Shown piece after piece: positions 25,986 through 34,310 of a stretch of DNA of 64,000 nucleotides; the stretch's first letter is position 1, and each line of letters begins with the position of its first letter. The DNA is taken from assembly GCA_963691885.1 (NCBI GenBank), contig OY829843.1, positions 1,426,001-1,490,000 on the forward strand, read 5' to 3'. The stretch comes from G963691885 sp963691885. GTDB taxonomy: Bacteria; Pseudomonadota; Alphaproteobacteria; UBA8366; Aestuariispiraceae. The notes under the pieces were generated by a model, which did no database searches, was not told the origin of the DNA, and was given only the letters and a program-made list of their open reading frames with translations. A program made the translations under genes and the position numbers.

Positions 25986-27200
25986 ATGGTCGCAACGGCT
26001 GGTGAAACAATGACGAATACCTTCGCCGAACCAGGCAAGGGGCGTGGCATTATACAAGTGCTGCCCTCGCTGGTAACCGGCGGGGCAGAGCGCGGGGCAA
26101 TTGACGTTGCCCTGGCCGCACGCGATGCCGGGTTTCGGTCCTATGTCGTTTCCAGTGGTGGCCCCATGGTACGGGAATTGATCCGCGGTGGCATCGAACA
26201 TATCGAACTGCCTGTCGACAGCAAAAATATCCTCACTGTGTATCGCAATATCACCCGCCTCGCAGAACTGGCGAAAGAACACGATATTACGATCCTGCAT
26301 GCGCGGTCCCGCGCCCCGGCTTGGAGCGCGTATTACGCCGCCAAACAGGCCAAGGTCGCTTTCATGACAACCTTCCATGCGACCTACAATTTCAATTCGC
26401 CACTGAAAAAGGCCTATAACGCGATCATGACAAAGGGCGACCGGGTAATTGCCATCAGCAATTTCATCCGCGACCACATCATGACAAATTATCAAGCCGA
26501 CTGGGCACGGGTGCGGGTCATTCAGCGAGGCATTGATGTAAACATTTTTGATCCGGGCAAAGTGTCTGCCGAACGGGTTATCAAGCTTGCCGCCGAGTGG
26601 CGCCTGCCGGACGGCGTTCCAACGGTGATGCTGCCGGGACGCCTGACCCGCTGGAAAGGGCACCCCCTGCTGCTGCAGGCCCTTGCCCTGATGAAAGATG
26701 TCGATTTCCGGTGCCTTTTGGTCGGCTCTGACCAGGGGCGCGTCTCTTACCGCGAAGATCTAGAGAAACTGGCGAAGGATCTCGGTCTGGAGAGCAATGT
26801 CCATATTGTCGGTGACTGCAACGACATGGCTGCAGCCTACAAACTGGCCGATGTGGTTGTTTCTGCATCAACAGATCCGGAGGGGTTTGGACGTGTCGCG
26901 GTAGAGGGCCAGGCGCTGGGCCGCCCGGTTATCGCACCCGGTCACGGGGCCGCGCCGGAACAGGTCGAAAGCGGCACTACGGGATGGCTCTATAAACCTG
27001 GCGACCCAGAATCGCTTGCCAAGGCCTTGCGGACGGCGCTCGCGCTGACCGCTGAACAACGCACCGCCCTGCATGAACGGGCCATCACCAATGTGCGTGA
27101 TAACTTCACCAAAGAAAAAATGTGCGCCCGCACCATCGCCCTTTATACCGAACTGGCCGACAGTCAGGATGCCCGGCGACGCGCCTCTGCTACGGCTTGA
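25986..27200 (+). CDS. Glycosyltransferase family 4
   Basis: About 404 residues, GT-B retaining glycosyltransferase of the GT4 type. N-terminal domain: IIQVLPSLVTGGAERGAIDVA; C-terminal domain: MLPGRLTRWKGHPLLLQAL and the E-x7-E motif in DPEGFGRVAVEGQALGRPVIA (both glutamates present). There is no membrane segment, so it acts on the cytoplasmic face using a nucleotide-sugar donor. Likely role: assembly of lipopolysaccharide core or another surface glycan, inferred from the family and from the GT9 gene that follows with TGATG overlap. ATG 26010 (MTNTFAEP), which has GGTGA ahead, is an alternative start. Confidence 0.88.
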   Translation: MVATAGETMTNTFAEPGKGRGIIQVLPSLVTGGAERGAIDVALAARDAGFRSYVVSSGGPMVRELIRGGIEHIELPVDSKNILTVYRNITRLAELAKEHDITILHARSRAPAWSAYYAAKQAKVAFMTTFHATYNFNSPLKKAYNAIMTKGDRVIAISNFIRDHIMTNYQADWARVRVIQRGIDVNIFDPGKVSAERVIKLAAEWRLPDGVPTVMLPGRLTRWKGHPLLLQALALMKDVDFRCLLVGSDQGRVSYREDLEKLAKDLGLESNVHIVGDCNDMAAAYKLADVVVSASTDPEGFGRVAVEGQALGRPVIAPGHGAAPEQVESGTTGWLYKPGDPESLAKALRTALALTAEQRTALHERAITNVRDNFTKEKMCARTIALYTELADSQDARRRASATA

Positions 27201-28165
27201 TGAACGCCTATTCTCTTCCCCGCGATATCAACCGGATCCTCATCATCAAGCTGGGGGCGTTAGGCGATTTCATTCAGGCAATCGGCCCGATGCAGGCAGC
27301 GCGCGAAACCTGGAAAGACGCGCATATCACACTGCTCACCACCAAACCGTTTCGATCACTTGGTCAGGCGAGCGGCATCTTTGATGAAGTCCTGATCGAT
27401 ACGCGACCGCCATTGTTTGATATCGGAGGCATCCTGAAATTGCGCAAACTGTTGCGGGATGACGGTGCTGACCTAGTGATAGATTTACAAACATCCGACC
27501 GATCGGGGGCCTATCAGCGACTCTACTGGCCAAGGCGCCCCCTCTGGTCCGGTATCGCACCCGGTGCGTCCCATCCCCATGACAATAAGGACCGCGACCG
27601 CATGCACACGGTTGACCGGCAGAGAGAGCAACTGGCCCGTCTTGGGATTGCTGCGGTCAAACCGAGTGATCTCTCGTTTCTGGCAGGTGATCTGTCGGCT
27701 GATCTGGAACTGCCGGATCGTTTCGCCCTACTTGTTCCAGGTGGCGCACCCCATCGACCGGAGAAAAGATGGCCAGGCCCACTTTTCGGCGCATTGGGAT
27801 TGCAGCTTCTGGAACACGGATTGACCCCCGTTATCCTGGGGACCTTGGCAGAGGAGAAAGCCGCCGAGGAAATCCTGGAAACCTGTCCGCAGGCCCGTTC
27901 CCTGATCGGGAAAACCAGTCTGATGGAAATCGCAACCATCGCCGGTAAGGCAAGCATAGCGATTGGCAATGACACAGGCCCGATGCATCTCATCACCTCA
28001 ATGAATTGCCCCAGCCTGGTGCTCTATTCAAATGCCTCCGACCCAGCACTCTGCGGACAACGCGGCAACAGCGTCGCCTATCTGAGAGAAGCCAACCTCG
28101 CCAATCTTACCGTCGACATGGTTCTGGAAACGCTGAAGACGCTGCCGCGATCTCCCCTTTCCTGA
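27200..28165 (+). CDS. Glycosyltransferase family 9 (heptosyltransferase-like)
   Basis: 321 residues, GT9 family as in ADP-heptose:LPS heptosyltransferases. The N-terminus ILIIKLGALGDFIQAIGPM is the family signature, and the C-terminal donor-binding part has LLVPGGAPHRPEKRWP and GNDTGPMHLITSMNCPSLVLY (the D-T-GPMH motif). It likely adds a sugar to the lipid A core or a related surface polymer in the cytoplasm. The start is the ATG overlapping the stop of the GT4 gene (TGATG), so the two are translated together. It is convergent with metH, with 4 bases between stops. Which sugar it transfers cannot be told from sequence. Confidence 0.88.
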   Translation: MNAYSLPRDINRILIIKLGALGDFIQAIGPMQAARETWKDAHITLLTTKPFRSLGQASGIFDEVLIDTRPPLFDIGGILKLRKLLRDDGADLVIDLQTSDRSGAYQRLYWPRRPLWSGIAPGASHPHDNKDRDRMHTVDRQREQLARLGIAAVKPSDLSFLAGDLSADLELPDRFALLVPGGAPHRPEKRWPGPLFGALGLQLLEHGLTPVILGTLAEEKAAEEILETCPQARSLIGKTSLMEIATIAGKASIAIGNDTGPMHLITSMNCPSLVLYSNASDPALCGQRGNSVAYLREANLANLTVDMVLETLKTLPRSPLS

Positions 28166-28169
28166 CCCA

Positions 28170-30836
28170 TCACGCCGCAAGGTCAGGTGCCTTGCTGTCC
28201 TCTACCGGGTCATACGACAGACAGGGGCGTAACCATTTCTCTGCCACGCCAATGCTCCAGCCCTTTCGGGCGGCATAATCCACCACTTGATCCCGGTCGA
28301 TATGTCCCAAGCCGAAGTAGCGGGCCTTGGGATGAGCAAAGTAATACCCGGCAACGGCAGAGGCGGGCCAGATCGCAAAGCTTTCAGTTAGTTTGGCACC
28401 GCATGCCTTTTCTGCATCCAACAGGTCGAACAGGGTCGCCTTTTCCGTATGATCCGGGCAGGCCGGATAGCCAGGTGCGGGGCGGATGCCCCGATAAGCC
28501 TCAGCAATCAAGGCGTCATTGTCCAGCTCTTCGTCAGGGGCATAGGCCCAAAACTCCCGGCGGACGCGCTGGTGCAGGCATTCGGCAAAGGCTTCCGCCA
28601 GTCGATCGGCCAGGGCCTTGATCATGATTGCTGAATAATCATCGCCCGACGCTTCAAACCGCGCTGCTCTCTCGTGTACTCCCCCATCAATCGCGACAGC
28701 AAAACCGCCGATCCAGTCTTCAACGCCGATTTCCTCAGGTACGATGTAATCAGACAAGCACTGATTGGGGCGATCCCCGCTCTTGCGCCCCTGTTGCCTC
28801 AGGAAATGCAGACGGGTTTCCTGGGCCTCGCCCGTCTCAAGGAGCGGCTTCACAATCACATCATCCCCTCGTGACGCTGCAGGCCAGATCCCTATCACCG
28901 CGCGGGCCCGAAACCAGCCTTGGTCAATACCTTCTGCCAGCATGCTCCGGGCGTTTTCGAACAGGGCTGTCGCCGCTTCACCTTTGTCTGCATCCCCCAA
29001 AATTCTGGGATAGGCACCACGCAGGCCCCATGCGTGAAAGAACGGCGTCCAGTCGATGAAACGGGCAATCTCGCCGATATCATAATGGTCAAAGGCTTTT
29101 GTGCCGGTGAATTTTGGACGAACAACCCCGTGGTCCAGCTTGGGGGCATTGTCGCGGGCCGCCTGCAACGGCATGCCACGGGGCGTGTCCGGGCGCTTTT
29201 CATGACCGTTCCGAACCACTTCCTGTTCCGATGCGACGCTTTCCAAATAGGCGTCACGCCGCTCCTCGGACAAAAGTGTTGAGACAACCCCTACCGCCCG
29301 GCTTGCATCGTCGATATGGACAACACCATGGGCGTATTCCGGCGCGATTTTCAACGCCGTATGCTTCTTGCTGGTGGTTGCGCCCCCGATCAACAGCGGA
29401 ATATCAAAACCCTGCCGGGTCATTTCGCGGGCGACCTCCACCATTCGGTCCAGGCTGGGGGTGATCAGACCCGACAGGCCTATCATATCCGCATCGACCT
29501 CGCGCGCGACCTCCAGAATGCGGGCGGCGGGCACCATGACACCCAGATCCACAACCTCGTAATTGTTACATTGCAGGACGATGCCGACGATATTTTTACC
29601 GATATCATGCACATCGCCCTGAACCGTCGCCATGACAATGGTGCCACGCTTCGCGGCCGGGCCTGATTTCTTTTCCGCCTCCATAAACGGTTCCAGATGA
29701 CGCACGGCCGCCTTCATCACCCGGGCGCTTTTGACGACCTGCGGCAGGAACATCTGACCCGACCCGAACAGATCACCGACCTTGTTCATGCCGTCCATCA
29801 AAGGCCCTTCGATGATTTCCAGCGGGCGATCCACCTGCAGACGCGCTTCCTCGGTATCGGCAACGATATGGGTGTCAATCCCGTTGACCAGGGCATGGTT
29901 CAGGCGATCTTCGACCGGCCTGTCCCGCCCTTCATCTTTCTGTTTGCCGGTCGCATTTGCCGCTGATTGACCGTGATAGCCCTGCGCAAGGGTTAGCAAT
30001 TTTTCCGTGGCCGCAGGATTGCGGTTCAGGATGACGTCTTCCACCGCCTCTCGCAGGACCGGGTCCAAGGCATCAAGGATATCTATCTGTCCGGCATTGA
30101 CGATGGCCATGGTCATGCCCGCGCGGATCGCGTGATAGAGAAAGACCGAATGCATGGCGCGCCGGACTACTTCATTCCCGCGAAAGGAAAAGGACAGGTT
30201 CGACACGCCCCCCGAGACATGACAGCGCGGCATCAGGCGGCGGATTTCCCGCGTCGCCTCGATGAAGGCCACGCCGTAATCGTCATGCGCCTCAATCCCT
30301 GTCGCGACCGCAAAAATGTTGGGATCAAAGATAATATCGTCCGGGGCGAACCCGGCCTTTGACACCAATAGGTCATGGGCGCGTCTAGCGATATCGACCT
30401 TATGGCGGGCGGTTTCCGCCTGGCCGCCCTCATCAAACCCCATCACCACGACAGCAGCGCCAAGTCGCCGGGCAATCCGCGCCTGTTCCAGAAAGGGTGC
30501 TTCCCCTTCTTTCAGGCTAAGTGAGTTAACGATGGATTTTCCCTGAACACATTTCAGACCGGCCTCCAGAACAGACCATTTTGAACTGTCGATCATCAGG
30601 GGAACGCGGGCAATATCCGGCTCGGCCGCGATCAGGTTGAGGAACGTCACCATCGCCTGCTCGGACTCTATCAGGCCATCATCCATATTGATGTCAATGA
30701 TCTGCGCCCCGTTTTCAATCTGCTGACGCGCAACATTCAGGGCCTCGGTATAGTCGTCAGCCTGGATCAGCTTTCGAAACCGGGCAGAGCCCGTGACATT
30801 GGTTCGTTCCCCGACATTGATAAATCGGCTGCTCAT
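28170..30836 (-). CDS. metH: Methionine synthase, pterin/B12/activation part
   Basis: 888 residues covering the second to fourth modules of cobalamin-dependent methionine synthase. They are the pterin-binding TIM barrel from the start (FINVGERTNVTGSARFR), the B12-binding module with VQGDVHDIGKNIVG (axial His ligand in DxHxxG) around residues 400-430, and the C-terminal SAM-dependent activation domain (RGIRPAPGYPACPDHTEK, SAVAGYYFAHPKARYF). The first module is a separate gene just upstream with an ATGA overlap (30833-30836). Together they transfer methyl from 5-methyl-THF to homocysteine. The split form is known in Alphaproteobacteria. The end is 4 bases from the GT9 stop. Confidence 0.95.
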   Translation of the reverse strand: MSSRFINVGERTNVTGSARFRKLIQADDYTEALNVARQQIENGAQIIDINMDDGLIESEQAMVTFLNLIAAEPDIARVPLMIDSSKWSVLEAGLKCVQGKSIVNSLSLKEGEAPFLEQARIARRLGAAVVVMGFDEGGQAETARHKVDIARRAHDLLVSKAGFAPDDIIFDPNIFAVATGIEAHDDYGVAFIEATREIRRLMPRCHVSGGVSNLSFSFRGNEVVRRAMHSVFLYHAIRAGMTMAIVNAGQIDILDALDPVLREAVEDVILNRNPAATEKLLTLAQGYHGQSAANATGKQKDEGRDRPVEDRLNHALVNGIDTHIVADTEEARLQVDRPLEIIEGPLMDGMNKVGDLFGSGQMFLPQVVKSARVMKAAVRHLEPFMEAEKKSGPAAKRGTIVMATVQGDVHDIGKNIVGIVLQCNNYEVVDLGVMVPAARILEVAREVDADMIGLSGLITPSLDRMVEVAREMTRQGFDIPLLIGGATTSKKHTALKIAPEYAHGVVHIDDASRAVGVVSTLLSEERRDAYLESVASEQEVVRNGHEKRPDTPRGMPLQAARDNAPKLDHGVVRPKFTGTKAFDHYDIGEIARFIDWTPFFHAWGLRGAYPRILGDADKGEAATALFENARSMLAEGIDQGWFRARAVIGIWPAASRGDDVIVKPLLETGEAQETRLHFLRQQGRKSGDRPNQCLSDYIVPEEIGVEDWIGGFAVAIDGGVHERAARFEASGDDYSAIMIKALADRLAEAFAECLHQRVRREFWAYAPDEELDNDALIAEAYRGIRPAPGYPACPDHTEKATLFDLLDAEKACGAKLTESFAIWPASAVAGYYFAHPKARYFGLGHIDRDQVVDYAARKGWSIGVAEKWLRPCLSYDPVEDSKAPDLAA

Positions 30837-31918
30837 GCCGCTGCCCCATTGGCCAGGGCAAAAGGCTCAAGACCCGAAAGCCTCAGCCCCTCCCCAGGCT
30901 TGGGCGCGATGCGGGGTTTCTTACCTTCAACCGCTTCGACAATGGCGCGGATATGATCGGGCGTCGTGCCACAACAGCCGCCGACAATATTCACCAGACC
31001 ATCTTCTGCCCAAGTGCCAATTTCCCGCGCCGTCTCCTCCGGCGTTTCATCATAGTGTCCCAGTGCATTGGGCAAACCCGCATTGGGATAGGCACACACG
31101 AGTGTATCTGCGACACGTCCGATTTCAGCAATATGGGGCCGCAATTCCTTTCCACCGAGGGCGCAGTTGAATCCGATGCTGAACGCATCCGCATGTCCCA
31201 TGGAAATCGCAAAGGCACCAGGGGTCTGACCGGTCAGGGTGCGGCCCGACCGATCGGTGATGGTCCCGGAAATCATGATCGGCAGACGCTTTCCATGTTC
31301 CGCAAACGCTTCCTCCACCGCAAAAAGCGCCGCCTTGGCATTTAACGTATCGAAGATCGTCTCGATCAGGAGCAGATCGACACCCCCTTCGAGCAGGCCC
31401 AGTGTGGCGTCGAGATAATGAGCAACAAGATCATCAAAGGTGATTGCGCGGTAAGCCGGATCCGACACATCGGGGGACAGTGACGCTGTCTTATTCGTCG
31501 GGCCAAGGGCACCTGCAACAAAGCGCGGCTTTAAAGGGGTCAGTGCTGTCCATTCCTCCGCCATTTGAAACGCCAGACTGGCGGCGGCATAATTTATCTC
31601 CCGCACATACCCTTCGGTTCCGTAATCCGCCTGTGAAACGGCATTCGCGTTGAATGTATTCGTGGTGATGATATCGGAACCTGCCTCCAGAAACGCATCA
31701 TGGATGGTCAGAATTTCTTCGGGCGCGGTCAGGACCAGAATATCGTTGTTGCCCGACAGATCGTAATCATGGTGGGTGAATCTGGCCCCCCGGAACGCGG
31801 CTTCATCAAGGTCACGGGCCTGGATCATCGTGCCCATGGCACCATCCAGCACCAGAATTCGGTCTGCCGCGAGCTGGCGCAGCAGCTGTTCGGTTTCCAG
31901 AGGTCGTGTTGCGCCCAT
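30833..31918 (-). CDS. metH: Methionine synthase, homocysteine-binding part
   Basis: 361 residues forming the N-terminal homocysteine S-methyltransferase module of MetH: LVLDGAMGTMIQ near residue 23 and the zinc cysteines at Cys252 (GFNCALGG) and Cys315-316 (GGCCGTTPDH). AAGGAGAACC precedes the ATG. It is translationally coupled to the pterin/B12/activation gene by a 4-base overlap. Intermodule contact with the partner protein is needed for a full cycle. It lies 16 bases downstream of metF in the same operon. Confidence 0.95.
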   Translation of the reverse strand: MGATRPLETEQLLRQLAADRILVLDGAMGTMIQARDLDEAAFRGARFTHHDYDLSGNNDILVLTAPEEILTIHDAFLEAGSDIITTNTFNANAVSQADYGTEGYVREINYAAASLAFQMAEEWTALTPLKPRFVAGALGPTNKTASLSPDVSDPAYRAITFDDLVAHYLDATLGLLEGGVDLLLIETIFDTLNAKAALFAVEEAFAEHGKRLPIMISGTITDRSGRTLTGQTPGAFAISMGHADAFSIGFNCALGGKELRPHIAEIGRVADTLVCAYPNAGLPNALGHYDETPEETAREIGTWAEDGLVNIVGGCCGTTPDHIRAIVEAVEGKKPRIAPKPGEGLRLSGLEPFALANGAAA

Positions 31919-31934
31919 AATGGTTCTCCTTTGC

Positions 31935-32810
31935 TTACAGACTGGATGGGACGAGAGACTCGACAGAGCGGGGCGTCGAGGACGACAGGAACCTTGCCGC
32001 CGCCATGGGAAGCACGGTCTGGTTCATCGTGTAGATGTGAAACTGTTGAACGCCAACTGCTTTCAGGCGCTCCAACTGCGCTATCAAAAGCTGTTCCGCC
32101 TTTTCGATGCGCGCCGGGCCTTCATTCGGAAGATCCTGGAATTCCGCATGCAGCCAGTCAGGCAGATATGCGCCGCATTTCGCGGCAAAGGTTGCCAGCC
32201 CTTCGATGTTCGAGAGCGGCATAATGCCCGGCACGATCTGGATTGGTATTTTTCGAGCGACCACAGCATCCCGAAAACGCAGGAAAGCCTCGTCATCGAA
32301 ACAGAATTGGCCGATCGCCCGGGTCGCGCCCGCATCAGCTTTCGCGGCCAGGATGTCCAGATCCGCTATGGCCGGTCGACCATCCCCACGGCCTTCGGGG
32401 AAACAGGCAACCGAAATATCAAAGGGATACACGCGCAGAAGCGCCGCAATCATGTCGCTGGCAAAGCGGAACCCAGCCGGATTTCTTCGTCCACCTTTGG
32501 GCAGATCACCGCCAAGCGCCACGATATGACGGATGCCGAGATCCCAGAAACGCTGTGCGACCAATAGGGTTTCATCCCTCGTTTCCCCAACGCAGGTCAG
32601 ATGCGCCGCAATCGGACTGGCACATTGTTCGATGAGGTCTGAAACACATGCGACAGATCGGTCCCGACCACTGCCTCCCGCCCCATAGGTCACCGAGAGA
32701 AACAACGGGTTCAGGTCGTCCAGCACAGAAATCCTGCGTTCAAAGCGTTGCTGCCCGGTTGGCCCGGATTGCACGGGTGGGAAAACCTCAAACGAAAACT
32801 TCACCGACAT
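31935..32810 (-). CDS. metF: Methylenetetrahydrofolate reductase
   Basis: 291 residues, FAD-dependent reductase making 5-methyl-THF, the methyl donor used by the adjacent methionine synthase. Family blocks: FSFEVFPP at the N-terminus, SVTYGAGGSGRDRS, HLTCVGETRDE, IVALGGDLPKGG, and GATRAIGQFCFDDEAF. The single-domain bacterial length of about 290 fits. AAGGAG precedes ATG 32810. It is the first gene of the metF-metH operon and is divergent from an ArsR-methyltransferase regulator, with an array of ATCAAG half-sites between. Confidence 0.95.
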   Translation of the reverse strand: MSVKFSFEVFPPVQSGPTGQQRFERRISVLDDLNPLFLSVTYGAGGSGRDRSVACVSDLIEQCASPIAAHLTCVGETRDETLLVAQRFWDLGIRHIVALGGDLPKGGRRNPAGFRFASDMIAALLRVYPFDISVACFPEGRGDGRPAIADLDILAAKADAGATRAIGQFCFDDEAFLRFRDAVVARKIPIQIVPGIMPLSNIEGLATFAAKCGAYLPDWLHAEFQDLPNEGPARIEKAEQLLIAQLERLKAVGVQQFHIYTMNQTVLPMAAARFLSSSTPRSVESLVPSSL

Positions 32811-32876
32811 TCATTTGCTCCTTCCCCCGTAACGGGTTGGTTCTGCGTGAATTCGACAAAACCAAAACATATATAA

Positions 32877-32923
32877 ATCAATAAATCAAGTTTTCTTGAT
32901 ATCTTGATTTTATACCAATTGAT
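32877..32923. promoter_or_regulatory. Half-site array: candidate operator of the ArsR-methyltransferase regulator
   Basis: A perfect palindrome ATCAAG-tttt-CTTGAT (32885-32900) is flanked by further half-sites: ATCAAT 32877-32882, CTTGAT 32903-32908 and ATTGAT 32918-32923. The AT-rich patch lies between the divergent starts of metF (32810) and the regulator (32961). The spacing suits an ArsR-family dimer, and the position would allow control of both promoters in response to SAM or S-adenosylhomocysteine. Binding is inferred, not shown. Confidence 0.7.
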
Positions 32924-32960
32924 GGCTAAGAACGAGGAACAGTGATTTTTGGGACCCAGA

Positions 32961-33926
32961 ATGGACAATCTGCTGCAGGCGCTGCGAGCCGCCGGTGAAC
33001 AGACACGGATGCGCATCCTGGCGCTTTGCGCAGAGCGCGAACTGACCGTGACGGATCTGATTCATATCCTGGGGCAAACCCAATCCAGGGTGTCTCGACA
33101 TCTCAAAATTCTGGTCGAAGCCGGTTTGCTGGATCGCTTCCAGGAAGGCCAATGGGCACGCTATCGGATCGCGGGTCAGGGGTCGCTTGCCACCAAAAAC
33201 AGGAATACCGCAAAGGAAGGTGTCTCTGTCGCCCGCTATGTCATGCAGAATATGGATATGATGCATCCGATGTTACGCCGGGACCGGGAAATCCTTGCCC
33301 GGCATCAGGCCTCTCGACGCCAGCAGATGACCCGCTATTTCGAGGAACATGCGAAATCCTGGGCGGAATTGCGGGAACAGTATGTTGATCAGGATGCCGT
33401 CGATGAAGCGGTCTCAACAGGTTTGCTGGAAAAACCTGTGCGACACTTTCTGGATATCGGAACCGGCGCAGGGCACACGCTGGAACTGCTAGGACCGAAA
33501 GTCGGGGCCGCAATCGGGATCGATATCTCGGCCCCCATGCTAGACCTTGCACGGACCCGCATTGAAGAGGCCGGCCTGACGAACTGCCAGGCGAGACAGG
33601 CCGATATGATGGCGTTACCCTATGACGACAACACATTCGATGCCGCCCTGTTCAATATGGTCCTGCATTATGTCGACGTCCCGGATATCGCCCTTTGGGA
33701 AGCGGCCCGTGTTCTTGGTCCGGACGGCCGTCTGGCCGTTGTCGATTTCGCCGCCCACAACGTCACAGCGCTGCGGGATGATCATGCCCATCAATGGTTG
33801 GGATTTCCCCAGGACAAAATGGAACAATGGCTGGAAGCGGCAGGATTTCAAATAATGTCCTGCGATGTGGTCAGCAGGCGCGACATCGACGTCTTTCTGC
33901 TGTTGGCAATTCGGTCAAATTCTTGA
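32961..33926 (+). CDS. ArsR-family regulator fused to SAM methyltransferase
   Basis: 321 residues with two domains. Residues 1-85 form an ArsR winged helix (TVTDLIHILGQTQSRVSRHL is the recognition region); from about 160 there is a class I SAM-binding methyltransferase fold (motif I FLDIGTGAGHTLELLG, then GIDISAPMLDLARTR, and DAALFNMVLHYV). There is no cysteine cluster for metal sensing. Fusions of this kind next to metF/metH are seen across Alphaproteobacteria. The methyltransferase fold is probably the sensor for SAM or SAH, so the protein is likely a regulator of the methionine cycle, inferred from context. Start at ATG 32961; TTG 32949 adds four residues. Confidence 0.85.
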   Translation: MDNLLQALRAAGEQTRMRILALCAERELTVTDLIHILGQTQSRVSRHLKILVEAGLLDRFQEGQWARYRIAGQGSLATKNRNTAKEGVSVARYVMQNMDMMHPMLRRDREILARHQASRRQQMTRYFEEHAKSWAELREQYVDQDAVDEAVSTGLLEKPVRHFLDIGTGAGHTLELLGPKVGAAIGIDISAPMLDLARTRIEEAGLTNCQARQADMMALPYDDNTFDAALFNMVLHYVDVPDIALWEAARVLGPDGRLAVVDFAAHNVTALRDDHAHQWLGFPQDKMEQWLEAAGFQIMSCDVVSRRDIDVFLLLAIRSNS

Positions 33927-34310
33927 CTTCGCAGATGGCTCGGGTATCTTCCGGCCGTCGGGCAGGCACACCTATCTTGCCTAAAACAGGTGATAAAGAA
34001 TGGTTTTTAGAACACCGATACGGATCCCCTCTGGTCGCGATACGCGTGCCAAACCGTCCGGCATTGACCATCGAACTCTCTAGCGCATTTCGGCCCGGTG
34101 AAACCTGACCGGGCCTCGGAAATGCGCGTTCTTCAGCCTTATATGTGATGCACAGGAGCCGCAGGTCATCGTGCCACATCCAACAGGTTTACTTGATTTG
34201 ACATCCCGGCCCTAAGCATGGCATTGCCCTCCCCGCGCGACGCGACCCGGGCACCGATCATCTGACCGGTTCGGGCTGTCCAGAAAGACAAAGAGAATAG
34301 GAACAGTTCA
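33927..34310 (+). other. Intergenic region between the ArsR-methyltransferase gene and thrS
   Basis: 384 bases with no credible gene; the short frames across it have no homology pattern or ribosome binding site. It contains a long hairpin (34083-34127), described separately, and probably the thrS promoter and leader. AGGAAC precedes the thrS ATG. Confidence 0.6.
34083..34127 (+). other. 17-bp two-part hairpin upstream of thrS
   Basis: Outer stem GCGCATTTC (34083-34091) pairs perfectly with GAAATGCGC (34119-34127); inner stem GGCCCGGT (34092-34099) pairs perfectly with ACCGGGCC (34108-34115). The loop is 8 bases and a 3-base bulge (34116-34118) lies on one side. No T-run follows, so it is not a standard terminator. 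It begins 228 bases before the thrS ATG and could be a leader structure, a stable 3' end for the upstream transcript, or a small RNA. Confidence 0.75.
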
